Shown: piece after piece, positions 53,038 to 59,939 of the stretch
Position numbering within the stretch: position 1 is the stretch's first letter
Layout: every line of letters starts with the position of its first letter
NCBI RefSeq assembly: GCF_023370775.1
Contig: NZ_JAMCCQ010000002.1
Coordinates: forward strand, 620,001 to 684,000
Reading direction: 5' to 3'
Source of the DNA: Marivita sp. GX14005
GTDB lineage: Bacteria; Pseudomonadota; Alphaproteobacteria; Rhodobacterales; Rhodobacteraceae
DNA: 64,000 nucleotides
Notes under the pieces: generated by a model
Database searches by the model: none
Told to the model about the DNA's origin: nothing
Seen by the model: only the letters and a program-made list of their open reading frames with translations
Translations under genes and position numbers: made by a program

Positions 53038-53712
53038 ATGACGAAGACCTTCCACAGCCACTGGCGCGACGTTCCGGAGAGCGCATGGCGCTGGCGGAAT
53101 TTCAGCCCGGCCGAGATCGCCTGCCGGGGCACCGGCAAGCTGCTGGTCAACGAACCCGCGCTCGACAAGCTTCAGTCGCTGCGCGACCGATTGGGCAAGC
53201 CGCTCATCGTCCGCTCGGCCTACCGCAGCCCCGAGCACAACCGCGCCGTCGGCGGCGCGACCCGCTCCAAGCACCTCGACGGCGCCGCCTTCGACATCGC
53301 CATGGCGAACCACGACCCGGCGGTGTTCGAGGCGGCGGCGCGCGAGGTCGGGTTCCTCGGCTTCGGTTTCTATCCGCGCTCGGGGTTCATGCATGTCGAC
53401 CTGGGGCCCGCCCGTCAGTGGGGCCAGCGGTTCCCGATCCGGGCGACCGCATTTGCAGCGGAGACTCCGCCCGCGCGCGAAGTGCTGGCCGACAGCCGCA
53501 CCATGAAGGGTGGTGGCGCGGCCGGCGTTGCGACGCTGGGCGCGGCAGGCGTCGAGGTGGCGCAGAGCGTCCTGGCCGATACCCAGACCGCCATCCTGCC
53601 GCTCGTGCCATATCTCGACACGCTCCGTTGGGTGTTCATCGCCGTGGCTCTCGGCGGGATCGCGGTCACGATCTACGCTCGGCTCGACGACTGGAAGCGG
53701 GGGCGGCGGTGA
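53038..53712 (+). CDS. Peptidase M15-like endolysin with C-terminal membrane anchor
   Basis: The product has 224 residues. Zinc ligands of the M15/VanY fold are visible in TRSKHLDGAAFDIA (H...D) and FMHVDLG (final H). PLIVRSAYRSPEHNRAVG is the usual upstream block. The enzyme cleaves peptidoglycan cross-bridges. A C-terminal hydrophobic helix (VFIAVALGGIAVTIYARL) would tether it to the inner membrane, unusual for a soluble endolysin. The stop overlaps the next GTG. Confidence 0.83.
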   Translation: MTKTFHSHWRDVPESAWRWRNFSPAEIACRGTGKLLVNEPALDKLQSLRDRLGKPLIVRSAYRSPEHNRAVGGATRSKHLDGAAFDIAMANHDPAVFEAAAREVGFLGFGFYPRSGFMHVDLGPARQWGQRFPIRATAFAAETPPAREVLADSRTMKGGGAAGVATLGAAGVEVAQSVLADTQTAILPLVPYLDTLRWVFIAVALGGIAVTIYARLDDWKRGRR

Positions 53713-53966
53713 TCGGCGGGCTCCTCACCGGGATCGCCACGAGCCCATGGATGCGGGCGGCGCTGCGCTACGGAGCCATCGCGCTGGCAGTGCTCCTGTT
53801 CCTGCTTTCGCTTCGGCGCTCCGGGGAGCGAGCGGGACGCCTCGCCGAACGCCTTGAAACCACGGAGAAGGCCAATGACGTCCAACGTCGGATGCTGGAA
53901 GCGGCGGCTCGCCGTCCTCGCTCTCACCACGAGCTTGCTGAACGGCTGCGGGACGGTTCGTTCTGA
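53709..53966 (+). CDS. Inner-membrane spanin (Rz-like)
   Basis: The product has 85 residues. One N-terminal membrane helix (RYGAIALAVLLFLLSLRRSG) is followed by a coiled-coil-like charged helix (LAERLETTEKANDVQRRML). This is the layout of an i-spanin. The o-spanin gene starts inside it in another frame, as in lambda Rz/Rz1. Together they fuse inner and outer membranes at lysis. Confidence 0.75.
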   Translation: MIGGLLTGIATSPWMRAALRYGAIALAVLLFLLSLRRSGERAGRLAERLETTEKANDVQRRMLEAAARRPRSHHELAERLRDGSF

Positions 53967-54126
53967 GGACGGCAGGCTCGCGACTTGCCCGCCCGTGGTC
54001 GAGTATGGCCGGGAGTTCGAGGCGCGGGCGGCCGAGGAACTGGCCCGGCTACCGGAGGGATCAATGATCGCGGAAATGCTGAGCGATTACGCCGTCATGC
54101 GCGACCAGGCGCGGGCCTGTGGATAG
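53875..54126 (+). CDS. Outer-membrane lipoprotein spanin (Rz1-like)
   Basis: The product has 83 residues from the ATG at 53875, with CGGAG 8 nt upstream. The signal peptide ends in a lipobox (TTSLLNGC), so the mature protein begins at the Cys of GCGTVRSEDG. It overlaps the Rz-like gene by 92 nt in the +1 frame. It is longer than classical Rz1 and less Pro-rich. Its stop lies 15 nt from the convergent Vsr gene. Confidence 0.75.
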   Translation: MTSNVGCWKRRLAVLALTTSLLNGCGTVRSEDGRLATCPPVVEYGREFEARAAEELARLPEGSMIAEMLSDYAVMRDQARACG

Positions 54127-54141
54127 CGCAGCGCGGTCAGC

Positions 54142-54606
54142 TCAGGATCGACGTGCGTTGTTGTCGCCAATCTCGATCTGAGGTTCTTCTGTTCGCAGCC
54201 AGATCGACAGGCTTTCCGTCGAGGCTTCTACCTGTTCCGGCTTCCGCAAGGCGCACTCCCATACCGTCGCCACGCGCCACCCGTCTTCGAGGAGTCTTGT
54301 GCGAACGGCACTGTCTCGAGCGGTGTTCGCATCGAACTTCGCCCGCCAGAACTCCGGCCGGGTTGCCGGTACGGTCGCGTAGCGGCACCCTTGGTGTCGG
54401 TGCCAGAAGCAGCCGTGCACGAAGACCACGGCCCGGTGCTTCGGAAGGACAAGGTCCGGTCGACCGTGAACCTTGCCGGAATGAAGCCGGAAGCGGAAAC
54501 CGCGCGCGTGCAATGCCCGCCTGAGGGCCAGCTCGGGCTTGGTGTTCTTTCCCCTGATCCCAGACATCATCCGGGAACGGGTCTGCTGGTCCACAATATC
54601 GGTCAC
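54142..54606 (-). CDS. vsr: Very short patch repair endonuclease (Vsr)
   Basis: The product has 154 residues. Family marks are MMSGIRGKNTKPELALRRAL, the catalytic-site segment HGRPDLVLPKHRAVVFVHG, and zinc ligands in CFWHRHQGC. Vsr nicks next to T:G mismatches formed when 5-methylcytosine deaminates. It diverges from the C5 methyltransferase gene across a 67-nt gap, so the two probably share a regulatory region and a recognition site. Length matches the ~150-residue family. Confidence 0.93.
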   Translation of the reverse strand: MTDIVDQQTRSRMMSGIRGKNTKPELALRRALHARGFRFRLHSGKVHGRPDLVLPKHRAVVFVHGCFWHRHQGCRYATVPATRPEFWRAKFDANTARDSAVRTRLLEDGWRVATVWECALRKPEQVEASTESLSIWLRTEEPQIEIGDNNARRS

Positions 54607-54662
54607 ATCCGTCCTGGTTTTCGTCCCTGAACCTGGTATACACCGGCTGAATGAAATTCGTC

Positions 54663-54676
54663 AGGAGCCTTATTTG
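54663..54676 (+). promoter_or_regulatory. Ribosome-binding site that sets a TTG start
   Basis: AGGAG at 54663-54667 lies 6 nt before TTG 54674-54676. The longer open frame upstream has no such site and overlaps the vsr gene. Confidence 0.6.
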
Positions 54677-56218
54677 CCTTCCACTTTCGGTATTGTCGAT
54701 CTGTTCGCCGGCCCGGGCGGACTTGGCGAGGGGTTCGCTTCCCTCGTCGAGGACGGCCATGCGCCGTTCCGGATCGGCATTTCAGTCGAGAAGGAGGCGT
54801 CGGCCCATCGGACCCTGACACTGCGTGCCTTTCTGCGCGAGTACCGTGCACGTCATGGCGTCTTGCCGAAAGAGTTCATCGATTTCCATGCCGGGCTGGC
54901 ATCCGAACCGGACTGGTCAGCCGTCGATGCCGAAGCGTGGCGGCATGCCATCGACGAAGCCCGCGCGCTTGAGCTCGGCACCGGGGCTGCGGCGACCGCC
55001 ATAGATGGCGCCATCGCGACGCTGAAAGCAAAGTACGACGACACGATCCTGATCGGCGGCCCGCCCTGTCAGGCCTATTCCTTGGTGGGGCGCGTCCGCT
55101 CCAGAGGCAAGGTCGGCTACGTCCCGGAGAAGGATGCGCGGCACTACCTCTTTCGGGAGTACATCCGGGTCCTCGACAAGCTTCGCCCGGCCGCCTTTGT
55201 TATGGAAAACGTCAAGGGCATGCTTTCGTCCACAGTCGAGAGCCGACTTGTCTTCGAGATGCTGATGGAGGATCTGTCCTCGCTCGGCACGGGTCACGCC
55301 CATCACTACGAACTTCGTGCCGTCCGGGTAGAGGATGGCAAGGCCAGCCTGCAGGAGGCGGCGCAGCCCTCGGATTTCATCGTGCGCGCCGAGGCGTTCG
55401 GAGTCCCGCAGCGTCGCCACAGGGTGATCATCGTCGGCATCCGTTCGGACATCGCAGGACAGGCAGCCGATGCGGAGATCGCTGTATCGGGGATCGCGCG
55501 GACCGTCCGCGATGTCATCGATACGATGCCCGCCTTGCGAAGCGGCATCAGCCGCGGGCGCGACGACGCGGCTGCCTGGCGAGGAGAAGTCCTCGACGCC
55601 GCAAAGCTGCTGGCCGGCATCTCCAGGGGGAAGGAGAAACGTCCGCTCCGCGAAGCGTTCCTGACCGTTTCGGAGCGAGTGAAGGAAAACCCGCCTATTG
55701 TTCGGGCCGCGGCACGGTTGCCAGACGGCTACGGCACTTCGAACGATGAGTTGCTGCAGTGGATCGAGCGACCCGAACTTCGCGCGATCGCCCAGCACGA
55801 GACGCGCGGGCACATGGCATCGGATCTGGGTCGCTACCTGTTCGCTGCCGTGTTCGGGACCGTCCGTGGCTACAGCCCGAAGGCCGCCGATTTTCCTCTG
55901 GTGCTCAGCCCCGATCACCGCAACTGGCACAGCGGTGTGTTCAATGACCGCTTCCGGGTTCAGCTGGCGGACGAGGCATCGACCACGGTCACGAGCCACA
56001 TCTCCAAGGATGGCCACTACTTCATCCATCCCGATCCGATCCAGTGCCGCAGCCTGACCGTGCGCGAGGCAGCCCGCCTGCAGACCTTCCCCGACGATTA
56101 CCTGTTTCTCGGCAATCGGACACAGCAGTATGTCCAGGTCGGAAACGCCGTGCCGCCGTTCCTTGCAAAGCAGATCGCGCGCCTAGTGTTTGAAAGCCTT
56201 CGAGCTAGCAATAGGTAG
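54674..56218 (+). CDS. C5 cytosine DNA methyltransferase of the defence locus
   Basis: The 514 residues run from the TTG at 54674. Motif I is GIVDLFAGPGGLGEGFASLV, motif IV is LIGGPPCQAYSLVGR with catalytic C132, motif VI is VMENVKGML, motif VIII is PQRRHRVIIVGI and motif X is YVQVGNAVPPFLAKQI. About 110 extra residues lie between motifs I and IV, as in Dcm-like enzymes of MutL/MORC-linked systems. The target site is unknown. It converges on the DUF2971 gene with 1 nt between the stops. Confidence 0.92.
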   Translation: MPSTFGIVDLFAGPGGLGEGFASLVEDGHAPFRIGISVEKEASAHRTLTLRAFLREYRARHGVLPKEFIDFHAGLASEPDWSAVDAEAWRHAIDEARALELGTGAAATAIDGAIATLKAKYDDTILIGGPPCQAYSLVGRVRSRGKVGYVPEKDARHYLFREYIRVLDKLRPAAFVMENVKGMLSSTVESRLVFEMLMEDLSSLGTGHAHHYELRAVRVEDGKASLQEAAQPSDFIVRAEAFGVPQRRHRVIIVGIRSDIAGQAADAEIAVSGIARTVRDVIDTMPALRSGISRGRDDAAAWRGEVLDAAKLLAGISRGKEKRPLREAFLTVSERVKENPPIVRAAARLPDGYGTSNDELLQWIERPELRAIAQHETRGHMASDLGRYLFAAVFGTVRGYSPKAADFPLVLSPDHRNWHSGVFNDRFRVQLADEASTTVTSHISKDGHYFIHPDPIQCRSLTVREAARLQTFPDDYLFLGNRTQQYVQVGNAVPPFLAKQIARLVFESLRASNR

Positions 56219-56219
56219 G

Positions 56220-57107
56220 TTAATCGATAACCAAAGTGTAAACACCTTTCGCACGACGAGCCGTCCTCAGCGGAACTCCAGGGTAGCGTTTCTTCATCAA
56301 GGCCAGAATTTGCACTCGATAGTGGTCCACCATGCGCTCTCCCAGAATGACTTCCTTGATCGCCTCGCGAGGGTACGGCCGAAGGATCGGTGCGGTGTCG
56401 CTCTGCGGCGATTGAACCAGAAGACGTCGCTCTCCCTCATATTTCCATTCCGTGGGCTTCGCAGCGAAGACAAGTTGCCATATCTCTTGCATCTGCCGTA
56501 ACGCGACTGCACCAGCCTGTTCGTAAATTGGGATCCAGCTCATTTCGTCCGTCTTCCCCAAATGCTGGATTCGTGTTTCCGTCTCCTCGATTGCCATCTG
56601 ATGATACCAGTCTTGGTCCCGAGCGATCGCGTAGACGAAGCTGTCCAAAGTTGGTGGCGCATCGATGTAGGCCACGTCCACAACATAACCTTCTGGCTCG
56701 GCTTTGGTGACCAAGTTCTCATCAAAGACAATGCAAAATCCGCGAAGCCCGTCTGCGTAGTGAGACCACATAAGCAGGTTGTCCCGTTGCGAGCCAAAAC
56801 ATGCAATTCTTACTCCGTCTCTCATCTCTTGGAATGGTGGTTGGTAATCCTTGCATTCATTGAAGTATGCAATCACATCCTCGTCCTCGGGTGAACAACC
56901 TTCCATGCCCCACGCCCTCAGCGCCGCCGCAAAGCGCTCAGGTTCGCGCGAAGCGTCGGGAATTCCCTCGTAGATGTTGCTCCAGAACTCAAACGGGTCA
57001 TTATAGGCTGAATAGTGCTGACAATAGATCACACCGTCTGCGAGATTCCTTAGGGAGTATTCCGTCGGACCACAAAACTTTAACAAATCCTGCTTCGATT
57101 CTGGCAT
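56220..57107 (-). CDS. DUF2971 domain protein
   Basis: The product has 295 residues. Family marks are the N-terminal LLKFCGPTEYSLRNLADGVI, YNDPFEFWSN, ACFGSQRDNLLMWSHYADGL and GFCIVFDENL. DUF2971 proteins occur in many defence-related loci; biochemical function is not established. It follows the AIPR gene by 20 nt as the last gene of the operon. Its base composition is visibly more AT-rich than its neighbours, a sign of separate acquisition. Confidence 0.85.
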   Translation of the reverse strand: MPESKQDLLKFCGPTEYSLRNLADGVIYCQHYSAYNDPFEFWSNIYEGIPDASREPERFAAALRAWGMEGCSPEDEDVIAYFNECKDYQPPFQEMRDGVRIACFGSQRDNLLMWSHYADGLRGFCIVFDENLVTKAEPEGYVVDVAYIDAPPTLDSFVYAIARDQDWYHQMAIEETETRIQHLGKTDEMSWIPIYEQAGAVALRQMQEIWQLVFAAKPTEWKYEGERRLLVQSPQSDTAPILRPYPREAIKEVILGERMVDHYRVQILALMKKRYPGVPLRTARRAKGVYTLVID

Positions 57108-57127
57108 GCTAGTGCGCCGCCTTCGAT

Positions 57128-58933
57128 TCAGAGAGACTTGATCTCAGGAATAGACAACGAATGAGGCGGGTAGTCAGCCGCTCTGACCTTTGCCCAGGTG
57201 TCCGCACGTTTCGCGACTTCTGAAATCTGCTGACCCGGAGCGATCCTGTTGAATTCGGCGTTCACGATCACTGCCCAGTCCCAGAGCAGGTCCCGCAAAC
57301 CACCCGAAATCCCTTGCCGCATCCATATCTGCTCGAGGTCGAGCCTGTCACCAAGTCGATCGGCAACCACCGATACAACGTAAGTCGCGATGTTGACCCA
57401 TCCCTGGCGGAACACCTCTTTCGCCTCCTTCGTCTTGATCATGCTCTCGATCGCCTTGAACAGAATGACCTTGGCGATCATCGCCCGATACCAGCGGGCA
57501 TCGAGCGGGCTTGGGACAATGGTCGGATCGTCATCGAGAGCAGCCATGAAGGCCGCGAAGTTTTTCTCGCCAGCCATGGCGACCTGGTTCGGCTTGCAGC
57601 GCCACGCTTCATGGTACTTGGCGATGTCGTTCTTGGTCAGCTTGCGTTTCGGCGGGATCATCTCCTTCAGGTTCCGCCTCTTCGCGGGCGTGGTGCCTTC
57701 CCTCAGCAGCATGACGTTGTAGGCGCCAGCTGCGCGCTCGTAGAACCATCGCGTTGCACCGTCGGGGCACCACGTGTCGTTCGCGAGTTTCTCAAGCTCT
57801 CGATGGAACGGGCGGTTTGCCGACAGGTCGGACATCTTCACCGCGTTTTGACTGTTCGCATACCGTGAAACGTTGCTGATCAGTCTCTCGCGCGCTTCGT
57901 CCTGCGATCCCTTGAGGATGATGATCTTGGCCGGGACCATGACATGGCTTAGATCGATCGTGCGATCATCGCGGGATGAGAAGTAGATGGTCGAGGTCGT
58001 CTGGCCGCCGTTCACGATCTGCAGACCTTTCAGGAAGGACAGGCCCAGATTCCCGTCGTCGGTCCGCTCGAAGGCCGCGTCGTCGCAGACAAGCACGAGG
58101 CCATTGTTGAAGGCGAGGAAGTGCTCCGGTTCCTTTCGCAGTGTTTCGACGATGCCCTTGTTGACCGCGCGCTTGTTTCCCAGAAAGGTGCGAATATTGG
58201 CTTCGAGCAGCGTCGTCCCGTAGCGCAGATAGAGATCCCGAATGAGCTGCCCGGGAATGGCGGTTAGGGCATACTCGTAGTCAGCGTCAGGGTCTGGGAC
58301 ATGTACGCAGGGAAGCGCCCGACCGATCGACTGGACGAAACTTACGGCCAGTTCGTCTCGCGGTTTGCCCTCGGTGTGGCGGAACAGCCTCTCCATATCC
58401 ATGGCCTCGACAGCCACCATCTTCTGGTGAACCTCTTTGTTCGAGAACCGCTTGGTCTTGGTCTTGCCATCGGTGATCACGAACACACGAAGTCGGTCGA
58501 TCTCGCCCCAGCGAGAACGAATGGTCGCAACCAGATCCCTGACCGGATGCGTCGGATCGATCCTTGCATCGAGGTTGCCGCTTGCCGCTCGAAACAGAAA
58601 GCGAACGCCTTCGCTTGCGGTTGCGGTGGCATCCGAGTCCCTGAGATCGTTCAGTTCTTCGGTCCCGAAATAGTGGGTCACGAAGAGGTCGAGAGCCGTT
58701 TCATCGGAGCTGAGCGCATAGCCTGTAATGCGGAGTTTCGCGTTGCCGACCTTGCCGCTCCAGTGGCAAACGGTTGGTGCCTCGCAGATACCGGTTTCTG
58801 CAACATGCTCCATGACCATTTCCGCAAAAACGAGCTCATCCGAAGGAAATGGGCCTTCGCCGGCCTCTACGCGCTCGGCGATGATGGTCTGCAGATCGGA
58901 ACGAAAGTTGCGGTGAAAATCATCGAGGCTCAT
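57128..58933 (-). CDS. AIPR family (abortive phage infection) protein
   Basis: The product has 601 residues. The ATG at 58933 comes 1 nt after the stop of the previous gene; a TTG five codons earlier is less likely. The AIPR core is visible: LGLSFLKGLQIVNGGQTTST, the IYFSSRDDRTIDLSHVMVP strand and SQDEARERLISNVSRYANSQ followed by NAVKMSDLSANRPFHREL. AIPR proteins were named from abortive-infection phage resistance and are expected effector components. It sits between the PD-(D/E)XK and DUF2971 genes. Confidence 0.88.
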   Translation of the reverse strand: MSLDDFHRNFRSDLQTIIAERVEAGEGPFPSDELVFAEMVMEHVAETGICEAPTVCHWSGKVGNAKLRITGYALSSDETALDLFVTHYFGTEELNDLRDSDATATASEGVRFLFRAASGNLDARIDPTHPVRDLVATIRSRWGEIDRLRVFVITDGKTKTKRFSNKEVHQKMVAVEAMDMERLFRHTEGKPRDELAVSFVQSIGRALPCVHVPDPDADYEYALTAIPGQLIRDLYLRYGTTLLEANIRTFLGNKRAVNKGIVETLRKEPEHFLAFNNGLVLVCDDAAFERTDDGNLGLSFLKGLQIVNGGQTTSTIYFSSRDDRTIDLSHVMVPAKIIILKGSQDEARERLISNVSRYANSQNAVKMSDLSANRPFHRELEKLANDTWCPDGATRWFYERAAGAYNVMLLREGTTPAKRRNLKEMIPPKRKLTKNDIAKYHEAWRCKPNQVAMAGEKNFAAFMAALDDDPTIVPSPLDARWYRAMIAKVILFKAIESMIKTKEAKEVFRQGWVNIATYVVSVVADRLGDRLDLEQIWMRQGISGGLRDLLWDWAVIVNAEFNRIAPGQQISEVAKRADTWAKVRAADYPPHSLSIPEIKSL

Positions 58934-58934
58934 G

Positions 58935-59939
58935 TCAATCCAGTCCAAATTCGTTGATCAGCTCCGAAAGTCCGATCGAGGGAACTTCGAGCGCGTCGAG
59001 GTCGAGCACATAGGCAGCTGAGCGGATGGCAGCTGGAAGCGCTGCGCGCGTGAGACGCGGCATGTCACCTTCCGCGCGGAACGCCCTTGCGTCCTTCAAT
59101 GTAAGTGTGCGCCCGTAGAGCGCTGCATGCTCGTCGAGGTACCCCATCACCATGAGCAGTGCTTCGAACCCGCGTTGCACTCCAGCCAGTCCGAACCTTT
59201 CTCGGAGTTCAGTCACAAGACCGACGAGCGAGACCCCATCGGTATTCTCCTCGAAGCGAAAGGCGCACAGGAAGTTGGGCGCCCGGTCACCATCCAGCTG
59301 TTCGATGCTGTTGATCCGCGCGAGGAAGCTGCCGGTCCGGACCGTGCTCTTCACCTCTATCGCGCCACCCCGAACGTGGAAGTCCTGTGCAGCCCGCAAC
59401 GGCCCCTGCCAGCAGTCGAGAGCACCAGCTCCGAGGGAAGTGTCCGTGAGCAGCCTGAGCATCCAGAGTTCGCCGAGCAGGCCGATCTGCGCATCGGACG
59501 AAAGAGGACGGTGCGTTCGGGCCATGAAAGCCTGCCATTCCCTGACCCGTTCGAGGAAGGCCTCCACAACGTCGCGGCTCGCGCTGTTGGCTGCAGTCTC
59601 CAGCGTTCTCAAGACATCCACGACCATTATGGCGAAGATGTCGGGTGAGCCCTCTGGCCGCCTCACGAGGGCGATCGCCGTCTTGCCCGCGAACACGGTT
59701 TGACCCTCGATGCAGGAGACGTCGAAACCCTTGCCTTCGGGCAGCCGCGCCGGATTGACCGGCCACGATCCGGGAAAGGAGACGATCAGGGCTTCCCGAC
59801 CGAGCGGAAAGTGACAGCCTGCTTCAACCGAGACGGCGCCCATCCCAGTGAGGTGGACAAATCGCCAGTCTTCCGCCGCTTCCTGGCGCGCGAGCGCTCG
59901 CCAGGCACGCGCAATTCCCTCTTCAGTCCACCCACTCAT
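58935..59939 (-). CDS. PD-(D/E)XK motif protein (DUF4420-like)
   Basis: The product has 334 residues from the ATG at 59939 (MSGWTEEG), overlapping the Z1 gene by 17 nt. The nuclease core is readable: E157 in LLGELWMLRLL, D186 in AAQDFHVRGG and E195-V-K197 in AIEVKSTVRTGS. This family is a standard partner of Z1 and AIPR genes and is the most likely DNA-cutting subunit. The C-terminal part is helical (LSELINEFGLD end). Confidence 0.88.
   Translation of the reverse strand: MSGWTEEGIARAWRALARQEAAEDWRFVHLTGMGAVSVEAGCHFPLGREALIVSFPGSWPVNPARLPEGKGFDVSCIEGQTVFAGKTAIALVRRPEGSPDIFAIMVVDVLRTLETAANSASRDVVEAFLERVREWQAFMARTHRPLSSDAQIGLLGELWMLRLLTDTSLGAGALDCWQGPLRAAQDFHVRGGAIEVKSTVRTGSFLARINSIEQLDGDRAPNFLCAFRFEENTDGVSLVGLVTELRERFGLAGVQRGFEALLMVMGYLDEHAALYGRTLTLKDARAFRAEGDMPRLTRAALPAAIRSAAYVLDLDALEVPSIGLSELINEFGLD

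Larger units (their letters stand above)
12362..54126. mobile_element. Serine-recombinase prophage with GTA-like tail module
   Basis: The interval holds a recombinase operon, replication/recombination genes, methyltransferases, terminase, capsid, tail, fibre and lysis genes in normal siphophage order. No attachment-site repeats were found, so the boundaries are only the outermost phage-type genes. The left end may include the DUF3883 gene and the right end may extend through the defence locus past the window. Confidence 0.85.
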
